A DNA stretch of 64,000 nucleotides from Muraenolepis orangiensis (GCA_027704905.1 CM051019.1:23621741-23685740), one strand, 5' to 3'. Positions 34,101-43,343 are shown, numbered from the stretch's first letter. A program made the numbers and translations. Notes: generated from the letters alone by a model not told the origin.

Positions 34101-37100
34101 TTGGGCAATAAGTCGAGATGATACAACAACTAAAGACGTCCTGAAGAGCGAGAGAGTTTGCAGTAAGCATTTAGTTTGGGGACAGCCCGCTATGAGCTGG
34201 GACAGATGTAATGTGGACTGGAAACCTACGCTTAACCTCTGGAAAAGACAATATAGAGAGGAAAACGCTGAGGCGGCTACAAACATAATCATTATATAGC
34301 AACATGCTACTATATAATACATTACAGTTATAGATATATAGCAACATGCTACTATATAATACATTACAGTTATAGATATATAGCAACATGCTACTATATA
34401 ATCTTCCGGCGCTTCCGGCGCTGCCACGAGCGGCAGCCAGCAACAGTTGCTCCCCCTCCCCTCTTACTTTTAGTTATTTATTCTTATATTATTGTTGTTT
34501 TTAGTATAGTTTTTTGTTAAGTAGCTGTGCAACCCTCAGCCAGCTATGTTTAGGGAAGTTTTTGCCGTGTTTCTCATTCTGGGGACACTGTTACTGAACC
34601 GCGTCTCCGTCGTGGCTCAACATTACGGCGGAGCCATTGTCTACGCGCGGAGTCAGCTGTTGTCGCTACAACAGACCTCGCTGCTACGGGAGAGGCCCGA
34701 CATCCCCGACCTCCCCAGGGAGCTGAGGAGGACGTACAGGGGATGCAAGGCTGGACGTAAACAGCAGGAGAGACAGCGGGAGAGGAAGCGGAGATATAAA
34801 CCATATCTCCCTTCCATCACCATGGGGAACGTGAGGTCGCTGGCGAATAAGATGGACGAGCTAGCGGGCCTGGTGATGACCCAGCGGGTGTACCGGGAGA
34901 GCAGCGTGCTTTGTTTCACGGAGACGTGGCTCAACGAGGACACCCCGGACTCCAATGTTACCGTGGACGGCTTTCTAACCGTCCGGGCGGACAGGACGCA
35001 CCGAGAGAGTGGCAAGAGGAAAGGTGGGGGACTTGCTATTCTCGTTAACAACAAGTGGTGTAACCCTGGACATGTTACTGTGAAGGAACGTGTGTGTAGC
35101 CCGGACATTGAACTGCTGGCCGTGAGTCTGCGGCCATACTATCTGCCGCGTGAGTTCTCCCATGTGCTTCTTGTTATTGTTTACATTCCACCGTCGGCAA
35201 ACGCGGCGCTCGCGTGTGACGTCACCCATTCCGTCGTCGCGAGACTTCAGACACAGCACCCTGAAGCATTCATCGCGATATCTGGGGATTTCAACCACGT
35301 GACTCTGGCTGCAACACTGCCCACCTTCAAGCAGTTTGTGGACTGTCCCACCAGGGAAAACAAGACACTGGACCTGCTGTATGCCAATGTTAAGGAGGCA
35401 TACAGCGCCACTGCCCTTCCTCCTCTTGGAAGGTCAGACCACAACCTCATCCACCTCCAGCCCCTGTATAGGCCTCTAGTACAGCGGCTGCCTGTGACCA
35501 CAAGGACTGTGAGGAGATGGTCACAGGAGGCCGATGAGGACTTGCGGGGCTGCTTTGAGTCAACAGACTGGGATTTCCTCTGTGACTTGCATGGAGAGGA
35601 CCTTGATGATCTCACGGAATGTATAACAGGGTACATCAACTTCTGTGTGGATAGTGTTGTTCCCATAGAGACTGTACGCTGTTTCCCCAACAACAAGCCA
35701 TGGGTCACCCGAGACATCAAGGTCCTGCTCAATGAGAAGAAGAGGGCCTTCAGAGATGGGGATAGGGAGCAGATGAGGCGGGTTCAGAGGGAGCTGAAGG
35801 AGAGGATCCAGCAGGGCAAAGACAACTACAGGAGGAAGCTGGAGCACAAACTTCAGCAGAACAACCTGAAGGATGTGTGGAGTGGCATGAGGAGCATCAC
35901 TGGCTACAAACAACCTGGTAGCCAGACAATAGGGGGTGGTCCTGATCGGGCCAACGAGTTGAATTTGTTTTTCAATAGATTCAATGAGTGGGCTCCGGTC
36001 TACCCCCCCTCCCCCAGCCCCTCTACAACCATTCCCCTCCAGCCCCCCAGCCCTGCTGTCCCCCCTCCCCCACCGTCCCTCTCCAGCATCAACATACCTG
36101 TTCTCTCTCCCCCACCACCACTACCTCACCCCTCCCCCATCAACACAACAGTGACTCTTCCTGCCCCCATACACGTCACACATACCTTCACAGCTGAGCA
36201 GGTGAGGAAAGTGCTGTGCAGGCTCCATCCAGACAAGGCTGCTGGTCCTGACGGCGTCAGCCCGAGGGTCCTCAAAACATGTGCTGCCCAGCTGAGTGGA
36301 GTCCTGCAGTACATCTTCAACCTGAGCATGAGACTGGAGAGGGTCCCTGTGCTGTGGAAGACATCCTGCCTGGTGCCGGTTCCGAAGAAGGCACGTCCCA
36401 GCACCTCAAACGACTACAGACCGGTGGCGCTGACGTCCCACGTGGCGAAATCCTTTGAGAGGCTGGTCCTGACGCTTCTTCGGCCCCTGGTCAGATCATC
36501 GCTGGACCCTCTTCAGTTTGCCTACCAGCCGAAACTGGGAGTGGAGGACGCCATCATCTTCCTGCTTCATCGTGCCTACGCCCACTTGGACAGACCCGGG
36601 AGCACTGTGAGAATCATGTTTTTCGACTTCTCCAGTGCGTTCAACACCATCCGGCCTGCCCTGCTGGGAAGTAAGCTGACGGCGATGAAGGTGGACTCTT
36701 CCCTGGTGTCCTGGATTACTGACTATTTGACGGGTCGTCCACAGTTTGTCAGACTGCAGGACTGTGTGTCTGACACTGTGGTCAGCAGCACTGGTGCTCC
36801 ACAGGGAACTGTTCTTTCCCCATTCCTGTTCACCCTTTACACCTCAGACTTCCAGTACAACTCTGTGTCCTGCCATCTGCAGAAGTTCTCGGACGACTCT
36901 GCAGTTGTTGGTTGTGTCAGCGAGGGAAACGATGAGGAGTACAGGGGCGTCGTGGACTCCTTTGTTGAGTGGTGTGAGCTGAACCATATGCAGCTCAACA
37001 CTGACAAGACGAAGGAGATGGTGGTGGACTTCCGCAGGAGGAAATCCACACCCACACCCATTTCCATCAAGGGTGTGTCCGCTGAAGTTGTCCAGGAATA

Positions 37101-40100
37101 TAAATACCTGGGAGTTCATCTGGACAATAAACTGGTCTGGGCCAAGAACTCTGAGGCTGTTTACAAGAAGGGCCAGAGCCGTCTCTACTTCCTGCGGAGG
37201 CTCCGGTCCTTCAACGTTTGCAACAAGATGCTGAATGTGTTCTACCAGTCGGTGGTAGCCAGTGCCATCTTCTCCGGTGTTGTGTGCTGGGGAAGCAGGT
37301 TGAGATCAGCAGACGCCAACAAGATCAGCAGGATTGTCAGGAAGGCTGGCGCTGTCCTGGGGGTCCAGCTGGACTCCTTGTTGGTGGTGTCTGAGAGAAG
37401 GATGCTGCGCAAGCTGCGTAGTATCCTTGACAACAACTCTCACCCTCTCCATCAGGTGCTGACCTCATATAGAAGCACCTTTAGCAACAGACTCATTCCA
37501 CCCAGGTGCACCACAGAACGCCATAGGAAGTCCTTTCTTCCTGTGGCAATTAGACTTTTTAACTCATCTACCTCGGGTCGTGAGAGGGACAGTGGCGACT
37601 CAGTGACCTGAGGCCAACGTACTTAAATATTATTATTTTTTGGTCAACGCACTGCAAATCACTCTTCAAATTCACTTTTTCACTTTACACATGTCACTTT
37701 CAGTTGATTTATTTATTAATATATTATTCTGCCAATTTGCACTATACGTATTGTTGTGTATTGTATATACCTACGTACTACTGTAATAATACTGTAAATT
37801 TATCTTCATTTATCAATACATTTAGATTTCATTTAACTATATTTTTGTTTATACAATTTTTATTGTTTTTTAGCTTAGGTATTAGTATTTTTTGTGTGTG
37901 CTTTTATTCCCCCTGTGTCAACTGTTGCACCTTAATTTCCCTCGGGATTAATAAAGTAATCTGTATCTGTATCTGTATCTGTATACATTACAGTTATAGA
38001 TATATAGCAACATGCTACTATATAATACATTACAGTTATAGATATATAGCAACATGCTACTATATAATACATTACAGTTATAGATATATAGCAACATGCT
38101 ACTATATAATACATTACAGTTATAGATATATAGCAACATGCGTCTATATAATATAGTTATAGATATATAGCAACACGTTACTATAAAATGCATAACCGTT
38201 ACAAAGGAGCATGTTACTATATAGTAAATCATATACATAGTATAGTATAGTTGGACATCGTATTGTCTCAATGTATGTACTATTTAGTAGTATGTTCATA
38301 TTAATATATATAACTTCTTTATTATATAGTATCATGTTCATATATTACTATTATGTATTGTATAGTAACATGTTGCATTTCCTTGTACAGAGGCTACGAA
38401 CCCAGACACTATTTAAAGTTAAATGCCTCCAAGCTTTTAGAGGCCTTAAATGGCTGTTTGGTGTAATAGCTGGTCTCCAAAACGAGGTCGTTCAGCACAT
38501 CTGTAGCCTCACTCAGGGTCAAACACTCAGGGTCAAACTGATGGGGATACTAGCGGGGTCCACACCAAACAGCCATTGTTTTTGTAAATATCTCCTCTTT
38601 AAATGTGTTTCCAGACATTTAACGTACTCTAAAGCACTGGGATATCTTTAGCTAGATATTCCAAGTCATCCTTGGTTTCTTTCTGTGAAAGATCCATAAC
38701 AAAGTAGAAAAGAAGGTGAGAGTTAGATCCAAAGGGCTTATGTTTACATAGATGTTAACACTGAGAGGGGCTCCAACATGGCCCACACCCACATATAGAC
38801 AGCCCTCTGACCTCATCTGAAAACCACCCATAGACTAACTATACAACACCTTATTGAGGTTAGGAAACGTACGGCACTGTAATGTTTGTGGTATATGTTT
38901 GGTGGTGTTTCTGTTCTGTCCAGGAGGGGGCGCTCTTGGTTGTTCATTTGTTGATGTTGCGAAAGAAATAAAGTTTGAAAAAAGGAACAAGGAAATGAGA
39001 GTTAAGAGAGCTACGATAATGTGACATGTGTTTTGATATTTCAATCCTAATAAATCATCCAAGGAATTTAAAGAATACATTGTGTCTGACTGGATTTTAA
39101 GAACTTTACACTGGCGAGGATTCAACTCATTTTCTCCAACATGGCCGCTGCATTACCACCGTTCCCTGCCTTTGACATAGATGAGGATGACAGTTCAGCT
39201 TCCCGCTGGAAGAAGTGGATCCAGCGTTTCAAAGCGTTCCCATAGCGGTACACGTCAAGGATGACACAAGAAAGCCTGCAATGCTTCTACATTATGAGGG
39301 GAAGCTGTGCAGGACATCTTTGACACGCTCACCGACACCGGGGAGGAACAAGACTACAAACGCGCTAAAGACAAACTGAGGGAATACTTTTCTCCCAAAA
39401 TAAACTACGCAGTCTACGCTCTACATAGTCTACGCATGTGAGTGGATGAATGTGTGTGAGTGGATGAATGCGTGTGAGTGGGTGAATGCGCGTGAGTGGG
39501 TTAATGCGTGCAGGTGTGTGAATGCAGGTGTGTGAATGCATGTGATTGGGTGAATGTGTGTTAGTGGGTAGATGCGTGTGAGTGGGTGAATGCGCGTGAG
39601 TGGGTGGATGCATGCAAGTGGGTGAATGCATGTGATTGGGTGAATGCTTGTGATTGGGTGAATGTGTGTTAGTGGGTAGATGCGTGTGAGTGGGTGAATG
39701 CGCGTGAGTGGGTGGATGCATGCAAGTGGGTGAATGTGTGTGAGTGGGTGAATGTGTGTGAGTGGGTGAATGCGTGTGAGTGGGTGAATATCTGTGTCAG
39801 AGATTGTGACATTATTAATACATTCCCATGGCAACTGTGACTCATGCTACCAAAGCTCACCTACATATTGAATTTATAAATATTTGATAAAAATCTCTAC
39901 TCTTTCACAATTTACATATATATTTACATATATTTAAACCACAATAACTAAAAACCTCTTAGATATAAGACAATATTTCCGAACCATTAAACTCCATGGA
40001 TGTTGTGATGGTGTCTTCATGCACACTTCTAAAACTCTTCCTCTTTTCAGGTAATGATAACAGAATTGAATCTACATCTAATGCAAACTAGTTTTGCAGA

Positions 40101-41933
40101 TTTTTGCAACTTGTGGTTAATAACGTCCGTCCCCAGTCCCTCTGTGGCTGTCAACCAGAAGTAGGAAGAGTGACGCTCGCCATAGGTGTTACAACACATA
40201 ACTTTGGACGATTTTACGATGTTGATGATTTATGATTATAAGTCCAGACGGTATCACTGATAGACGGACAAAAGGTTCCATTTGGAACACAACACAGCCC
40301 AAAGCAAGTTAGAGAAGACATACCTTTCACTGTGTGGTCGGCTACGGTCGGGTTGGATGTGCTTGTGTTAGTTGTGCCTGTGGCTCCGTGTGGATTAGAA
40401 GCAAGGACAGAACAAAGAGAAACACAGAATTAGTATCTTCATCACTCTTTACAACAAATATGACTGAAGATATCGTTTTGGACAAGATCTAGAGATATGT
40501 TTTATCTTGTATAAGTTACTGATTAATATTAATAACTGAAGTTTATGTCTAAAAGTGAATTCAGAACAAAATAAACCATCTTCAAATGTTAACTAAATTG
40601 AGCTCATGTTTAATTAAAACTGAACATGAGGATGATTTCATCATACGTTTGTCAGTGATAGATGTTAGATGGTAGATGATAGATGATGTCAGGTTTCAAA
40701 CACACGGTCCTTAACCACAAGGACTTCCACTACCAAGTCATATCAGAGTAACAGGGGATTGATAAAGACCACATTTTGAAACACGGCTTCGCAAGACAGA
40801 AATGAAATACCTTTCGGTACAGTTGGGCTTGGTTTAGACATTTTTGTGTGAGTTGGGCCTGCTGCTCCTTGTGGATTCAAACCAAGGACAGAGCAAAGGC
40901 CAAAACAAAGACACGTGGAATCAGTACAGTACTGTAACAACTTGTGATCTTTATCACATCTTTAGCAGATTCATGAGATTCATTATTTCACTAATTATTA
41001 CGCCATGACACTGCTGGGGTGAGAAAACTCTCAATTTAGCTTTTAATTGACGCTTTTTAATTCATCCAAAATGTATTTGTTCAAAAATATAAAACCAATT
41101 GTTCACAAATTCTGGGGAATTAGTTTCTCTGCGCCTCCCTTGAAACCCTGTGGGACCAGGTGAGTCCAGCACCCGGGAGGACCAGGTGAGTCCAGCACCC
41201 TGGAGGACCAGGTGAGTCCAGCACCCGGGAGGACCAGGTGAGTCCAGCACCCAGGAGGACCAGGTGAGTCCAGCACCCGGGAGGACCAGGTGAGTCCAGC
41301 ACCCGGGAGGACCAGGTGAGTCCAGCACCCGGGAGGACCAGGTGAGTCCAGCACCCGGGAAGACCAGGTGAGTCCAGCACCCGGGAGGACCAGGTGAGTC
41401 CAGCACCCGGGAGGACCAGGTGAGTCCAGCACCCAGGAGGAAGACAGAACTTCCTTAACTTTTTTTAAGATTGAAATATAGTAATACTTTTTTACATTTT
41501 TTAAAATCTTATAATAATACTTTTGGGTTCAATGATTTGAACCCCAAAGTGTACATTTAGGTGCATAGATTCAAATATAAATACTTACTTAAGTTAAGTT
41601 GTAGGTCATACCGTGCTGTATCGTTGTATTGTTCTGATGATGAGTTCTGTCTACACATGTAATCACCTTCATCTTTCTTACCCATCTTCTTTATGACCAG
41701 AGAACACTCCTCTGTAACACATAGTCTCTTCACGTGGTCTTTGGTAACTTTCCGTCCACCACACACTGTTTTAGTGTCATTATTCTTACTTAACAGCCAG
41801 TCAACTGAGGAACAGTCATTTTGAGCCCCACCACACAGTAGAGAGACACAACCTCCAGCTCTGACCTCTGTAGTTGTATTTCCATACTTAGAGTAAGGTA
41901 CTTTGAGACATTCCTCTTTGTTTTTAAGTTGAT
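30974..41933 (-). CDS. Ig-superfamily receptor gene B, seven-exon chain
   Basis: Summary entry for the best-preserved receptor; exons are listed separately. Order on the minus strand: 41933-41589 Ig V-like, 40864-40811 stalk a, 40383-40324 stalk b, 33586-33479 transmembrane, 32577-32549 juxtamembrane, 32082-31993 cytoplasmic 2, 31132-30974 terminal. Phases run 1-1, 1-1, 1-1, 1-1, 1-0, 0-0, 0-stop with no internal stop, and all introns have GT/AG ends. The product would be a type I membrane protein with one V-like domain, possibly pairing with or sensing other cell-surface ligands; no ligand can be inferred. The large third intron holds a THAP transposon, 42-bp satellite, L2 and Gypsy scraps, all tolerated as intron. 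The signal-peptide exon is not found, so it may be incomplete. Confidence 0.6.
31290..31919. mobile_element. TIR-bounded MITE (GGCTGTGTCC family) with 67-bp subrepeats
   Basis: Ends GGCTGTGTCC and GGACACAGCC. The interior has CACTATAGTGCACTATA-like palindromes. Four to five 67-bp tandem units (AGTAGTTCAATGTAGAGGAC, TATATAGTGAAATCCTTCCC) lie at about 31337-31690. Related copies: 61435-61915 and, inverted, 54365-54718. Lies in a gene B intron. Target duplication not resolved. Confidence 0.75.
31993..32082 (-). CDS. Gene B cytoplasmic exon 2 (90 nt)
   Basis: Phase 0-0 exon with acceptor GTGTTCCAG and donor GTAAAC. Starts QYTVDQDLDEAP and ends GEQGPVGSAQ. Copies D (42860-42949) and E (61989-62078) have QDTVDQ instead, so the tyrosine is specific to copy B. 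Acidic, Pro/Gly-rich cytoplasmic segment. Confidence 0.55.
32339..32443. mobile_element. hAT left end, internally deleted (copy B)
   Basis: CTCTAGTG precedes CAGGGGGTCCAAACTG, the same insertion point as in copy E. After about 100 bp it breaks off at ACATGTATTC and continues as tail-block sequence TCTACACTACGG. Copy D (about 43.2 kb) has the same junction, so B and D share a deletion that E and I lack. Confidence 0.65.
32450..32548 (-). other. Conserved read-through frame behind juxtamembrane exon (copy B)
   Basis: If the GTGAGT donor at 32543-32548 is not used, the frame continues 32 codons (VSLKTPEDDQEYGVVSVVRG ...) to TAG at 32450-32452. The same extension is open in copies D, E and the inverted 46.37-kb copy, with a tyrosine in DQEYGVV. 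It could be an alternative C-terminus. Confidence 0.4.
32549..32577 (-). CDS. Gene B juxtamembrane exon (29 nt)
   Basis: Acceptor CCCTTCACTAG, donor GTGAGT; phase 1-0; encodes GNKMSAEECM with the G completed by the previous exon. Found in five copies in the window (32549, 43344, 46372 plus strand, 56607, 63839), always 29 nt with both splice sites. Confidence 0.6.
32630..33478. other. Intron block shared among tail modules
   Basis: Holds the AATCACAGTTACAGTCTCAA ... GGAAATGGCGTCTAAATGCTGCAA segment that recurs at 13.3, 43.7, 46.0 and 63.9 kb. Also a fish retroposon-like tail (TTGTAAGTCGCTTTGGATAA ... AATGTAAATGTAAATG at 33108-33172) and TTATTATT simple sequence (33273-33365). Confidence 0.55.
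33479..33586 (-). CDS. Gene B transmembrane exon (108 nt)
   Basis: Acceptor GATGTCTTGCAG, donor GTGAGG, phase 1-1. Encodes WGPGVLLHVAVLLGFSVLTL and then VVLLRLVGWWRTR: a single hydrophobic helix followed by basic residues, the usual stop-transfer arrangement. The homologous exon in gene C is at 56719-56811 (93 nt). The TM has no charged residue inside the helix apart from an Arg near its inner end. Confidence 0.7.
33978..34262 (+). pseudogene. THAP zinc-finger domain fragment, frameshifted
   Basis: ATG at 33978 gives MVHCILVGCGSKR (first Cys pair). After a stop and frame changes come RIPSVLKV, EAWIWAISRDD and ERVCSKHLVWGQPA (Cys-x2-His), then NVDWKPTLNL. This is the order of a C2CH THAP DNA-binding domain. 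At least two frame breaks and an in-frame TAG near 34025 make it non-functional. Confidence 0.7.
34277..34402. repeat. 42-bp satellite, left part
   Basis: About 2.5-3 copies of ATACATTACAGTTATAGATA plus TATAGCAACATGCTACTATATA. It continues at 37984-38150 on the other side of the L2, showing that L2 inserted into this array. Confidence 0.92.
34403..37983 (+). mobile_element. Full-length L2-type LINE
   Basis: 5' UTR starts CTTCCGGCGCTTCCGGCGCT. One intact ORF. The 3' UTR ends TTTCCCTCGGGATTAATAAAG, then TATCTG repeats. It is inserted in a 42-bp satellite inside the THAP transposon inside an intron of gene B, antisense to that gene. Truncated relatives: 7012-7447, 26456-26640, 54181-54231. Confidence 0.9.
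34546..37611 (+). CDS. L2-type LINE endonuclease-reverse transcriptase, intact
   Basis: 1021 codons without interruption. A hydrophobic N-terminus (VFAVFLILGTLLL, residues 5-17) is followed by a basic region. APE-type endonuclease from about residue 92 (MGNVRSLANKMDEL) with SGDFNHV at about 245 and GRSDHNLI at about 294. Proline-rich linker, residues 486-541. RT from about 560: PDKAAGPDGVSPR, motif A FFDFSSAFNTI (~691), motif B GAPQGTVLSPFL (~749), motif C KFSDDSAV (~780), then the LYFLRRLRSF thumb-side region. It acts in nucleus by target-primed reverse transcription. All catalytic Asp residues seen are kept, so it may be active. Family placement as L2 rather than a sister clade rests on motif pattern and the 3' tail. 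Confidence 0.9.
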   Translation: MFREVFAVFLILGTLLLNRVSVVAQHYGGAIVYARSQLLSLQQTSLLRERPDIPDLPRELRRTYRGCKAGRKQQERQRERKRRYKPYLPSITMGNVRSLANKMDELAGLVMTQRVYRESSVLCFTETWLNEDTPDSNVTVDGFLTVRADRTHRESGKRKGGGLAILVNNKWCNPGHVTVKERVCSPDIELLAVSLRPYYLPREFSHVLLVIVYIPPSANAALACDVTHSVVARLQTQHPEAFIAISGDFNHVTLAATLPTFKQFVDCPTRENKTLDLLYANVKEAYSATALPPLGRSDHNLIHLQPLYRPLVQRLPVTTRTVRRWSQEADEDLRGCFESTDWDFLCDLHGEDLDDLTECITGYINFCVDSVVPIETVRCFPNNKPWVTRDIKVLLNEKKRAFRDGDREQMRRVQRELKERIQQGKDNYRRKLEHKLQQNNLKDVWSGMRSITGYKQPGSQTIGGGPDRANELNLFFNRFNEWAPVYPPSPSPSTTIPLQPPSPAVPPPPPSLSSINIPVLSPPPPLPHPSPINTTVTLPAPIHVTHTFTAEQVRKVLCRLHPDKAAGPDGVSPRVLKTCAAQLSGVLQYIFNLSMRLERVPVLWKTSCLVPVPKKARPSTSNDYRPVALTSHVAKSFERLVLTLLRPLVRSSLDPLQFAYQPKLGVEDAIIFLLHRAYAHLDRPGSTVRIMFFDFSSAFNTIRPALLGSKLTAMKVDSSLVSWITDYLTGRPQFVRLQDCVSDTVVSSTGAPQGTVLSPFLFTLYTSDFQYNSVSCHLQKFSDDSAVVGCVSEGNDEEYRGVVDSFVEWCELNHMQLNTDKTKEMVVDFRRRKSTPTPISIKGVSAEVVQEYKYLGVHLDNKLVWAKNSEAVYKKGQSRLYFLRRLRSFNVCNKMLNVFYQSVVASAIFSGVVCWGSRLRSADANKISRIVRKAGAVLGVQLDSLLVVSERRMLRKLRSILDNNSHPLHQVLTSYRSTFSNRLIPPRCTTERHRKSFLPVAIRLFNSSTSGRERDSGDSVT
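37984..38150. repeat. 42-bp satellite, right part
   Basis: Four copies of the unit at 34277-34402, ending with a variant (CATGCGTCTATATAATA). Further AT-rich, related sequence continues to about 38370. Confidence 0.92.
38834..39030. other. Unassigned intron sequence
   Basis: Contains CAGGAGGGGGCGCTCTTGG and AAATAAAGTTTGAAA, which could belong to an LTR that joins the Gypsy fragment starting at 39031, but this part is not shared with the 62.7-kb copy. Confidence 0.35.
39031..39440 (+). mobile_element. Gypsy-like LTR end plus gag fragment, copy 1
   Basis: Starts TTTTGATATTTCAATCC, with AATAAATC and a TGTCTGACTGGATTTTAAGA LTR-end region. A CTGGCGAGGATTCAACTC primer-site-like stretch is followed by an ATG at 39140 opening a gag-like frame (MAAALPPFPAFDIDEDD). 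There is an in-frame stop after WIQRFKAFP and a frame change before the DIFDTLTDTGEEQDYKRAKD region. Truncated directly into 18-bp minisatellite. The same composite is at 62721-63135. Nothing functional. Confidence 0.7.
39434..39795. repeat. 18-bp minisatellite, dispersed copy
   Basis: About 20 units of the GTGAGTGGGTGAATGCGT type seen at 4.3-7.0 kb, with an internal 120-bp duplication (39545-39665 against 39665-39730 region). Confidence 0.9.
40324..40383 (-). CDS. Gene B stalk exon b (60 nt)
   Basis: Phase 1-1, donor GTATGT at 40318-40323, acceptor AG at 40384-40385. Encodes TGTTNTSTSNPTVADHTVK, a Thr/Ser-rich stalk likely to be O-glycosylated. Nearly identical in genes A and C. Confidence 0.6.
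40811..40864 (-). CDS. Gene B stalk exon a (54 nt)
   Basis: Phase 1-1, donor GTATTT at 40805-40810, acceptor AG after TTGAATCCACAAGG. Encodes AGPTHTKMSKPSPTVPK. In gene A the matching donor is destroyed; in gene C the exon is not found. Confidence 0.55.
41155..41440. repeat. 26-bp tandem repeat, eleven copies
   Basis: Unit ACCAGGTGAGTCCAGCACCC plus GGGAGG. The homologous place in module A (8676-8722) has only about two copies, so it is a length-variable locus. Every unit carries CAGGTGAGT, the ideal splice-donor sequence, on the strand opposite to gene B. Confidence 0.95.
41589..41933 (-). CDS. Gene B Ig V-like exon (345 nt)
   Basis: Acceptor CTTTCTCACAG and donor GTAAGT (41583-41588); phase 1-1; 115 codons open. 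Starts DQLKNKEECLKVP. Ig hallmarks: the B-strand Cys in GGCVSLLCGG, C-strand Trp in SSVDWLL, and the F-strand motif DEGDYMCRQ (D-x-G-x-Y-x-C). Two further Cys (NDC and LCVTEEC) suggest an extra disulfide. NDT is a possible N-glycosylation site. It resembles the CSLVIKK ... GxYxCRQ V-like domains common in unnamed teleost multigene receptors. It is the extracellular ligand-binding domain by inference. Confidence 0.82.
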
Positions 41934-42025
41934 CTGTGAGAAAGAGAGCGTTCAGCTATGTAATGGGTAACACTTTACAATAAGGGAACATGAATTAGCA
42001 TTAGTATATTTAAAGTGGTTCTTAC

Positions 42026-42050
42026 CTTTGCATGACTTGGAACCGGACAT
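42026..42050 (-). other. Candidate 25-nt exon upstream of Ig exon B
   Basis: ATGTCCGGTTCCAAGTCATG plus CAAAG followed by a GTAAGA donor, ending in phase 1 as needed to join the Ig exon (MSGSKSCK-D). It is preceded directly by a CTAT microsatellite, so no hydrophobic leader can be read. The same arrangement is at 59523-59547. It could be the remnant 3' end of a leader exon. Confidence 0.3.
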
Positions 42051-42270
<220 letters not shown>

Positions 42271-42382
42271 CTGGTAACTCCAACTACTGCTCACTGTGGA
42301 GAGAAGGCTTCTTTCAGAGAGCACTCTCTCACTTCCTCAAACCTGTACTCTACTCTCTTTTCACAGGAGTTCATCTGGTAGA

Positions 42383-42434
<52 letters not shown>

Positions 42435-42659
42435 CCATTAGATGGACATATTTGGGCATATCAAAACATTTCCTAGTTGTCATCAGTGATCAGTGAAATA
42501 CAGACGCTTAATGGAAAATAATTTGAGGGTCTTTTTTCTTGGCCTCAGGGGGGCTAGGGGGTTTGAGGGGTGTTGTAAACATGTGGTCTGTGAAGCCCTT
42601 AGAGACTGGAACTGGGATTAAAGACTACACAAATACAATTGACTTGAATTGACTTGACT

Positions 42660-42859
42660 GGCTTTTATTCTCACTATCAATTTGGACAGCACTACACAAT
42701 TGCGAACTAACTATAGTGCACTATACAAATACTACTGACTATCTAGTGCACTAGATAGTGAGTAGGGAGTGGTTTAGGACACAGACATTGGGCCCAGCGG
42801 GAGGGACTGGTGTTGTGTGGACATGCGGTGGTGGGGTCACGTGAAGGCAGAAGGTTTAC
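42660..42859. other. Start of tail block D with truncated MITE
   Basis: The right end of the GGCTGTGTCC-type MITE (CTATAGTGCACTATACAAAT ... GGACACAGAC) is followed by the flank of cytoplasmic exon 2. No terminal exon is present for this block. Confidence 0.55.
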
Positions 42860-42949
42860 CTGTGCTGAGCCTACTGGCCCCTGCTCACCCCACTGGACCA
42901 CAGAGGGGCCCCCGGGAGCCTCGTCCAGGTCCTGGTCCACGGTGTCCTG
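42860..42949 (-). pseudogene. Tail block D, cytoplasmic exon 2
   Basis: 90 nt, both splice sites kept, reading QDTVDQDLDEAP ... GPVGSAQ. It has no terminal exon downstream and no transmembrane exon upstream (replaced by LINE debris at 44.4 kb), so the gene is incomplete. Confidence 0.5.
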
Positions 42950-43343
42950 CTGGAACACGTTCACATAAGATAAGATAAGCACTTAATTTGTCCCAGATTA
43001 GATCAAAACATTTAAATACAAATTATAGCTGCAAAATATAAATGTATATATCTACACAACAACGTTATTGCTCAGATCCACGCAATTAGCATAAATTCTT
43101 TATAAGCTACCCATTTTTAAGTGGCCCGAGGCGATTTTATGAAATGCAATGGATTGCATTCTTAAGTCCAAGGCACGGCATCACTGCTTGTATTGAGTGA
43201 AAAGCTGTTTCTATCCTAGGTGAGTTAAACATGTATTCTCTACACTACTGAGAAACAGAGTAAACAGACAACAGACATCCAGTCCCCCGGACCACCGATA
43301 GAACCCCATACTCCTGGTCGTCCTCTGGGGTCTTTAAACTCAC

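Larger units (their letters stand above)
33860..38833 (+). mobile_element. THAP-encoding DNA transposon with 16-bp TIRs, split by nested insertions
   Basis: Ends are CTATGGGTGGTTTTCA (33860-33875) and its perfect complement (38818-38833). The left part encodes a broken THAP domain. The middle is occupied by a 42-bp satellite and a full-length L2. The right part (38160-38833) has open but unidentified sequence on the plus strand (LKWLFGVIAGLQNEVVQHIC). No target duplication is clear. The transposon superfamily is not determined; P-like, Kolobok-like and other groups carry THAP domains. Confidence 0.65.

Noticed and set aside
34387..37996. Target-site duplication for the L2
   Set aside because: It is inserted in a 42-bp tandem repeat, so flanking identity cannot be distinguished from repeat units.
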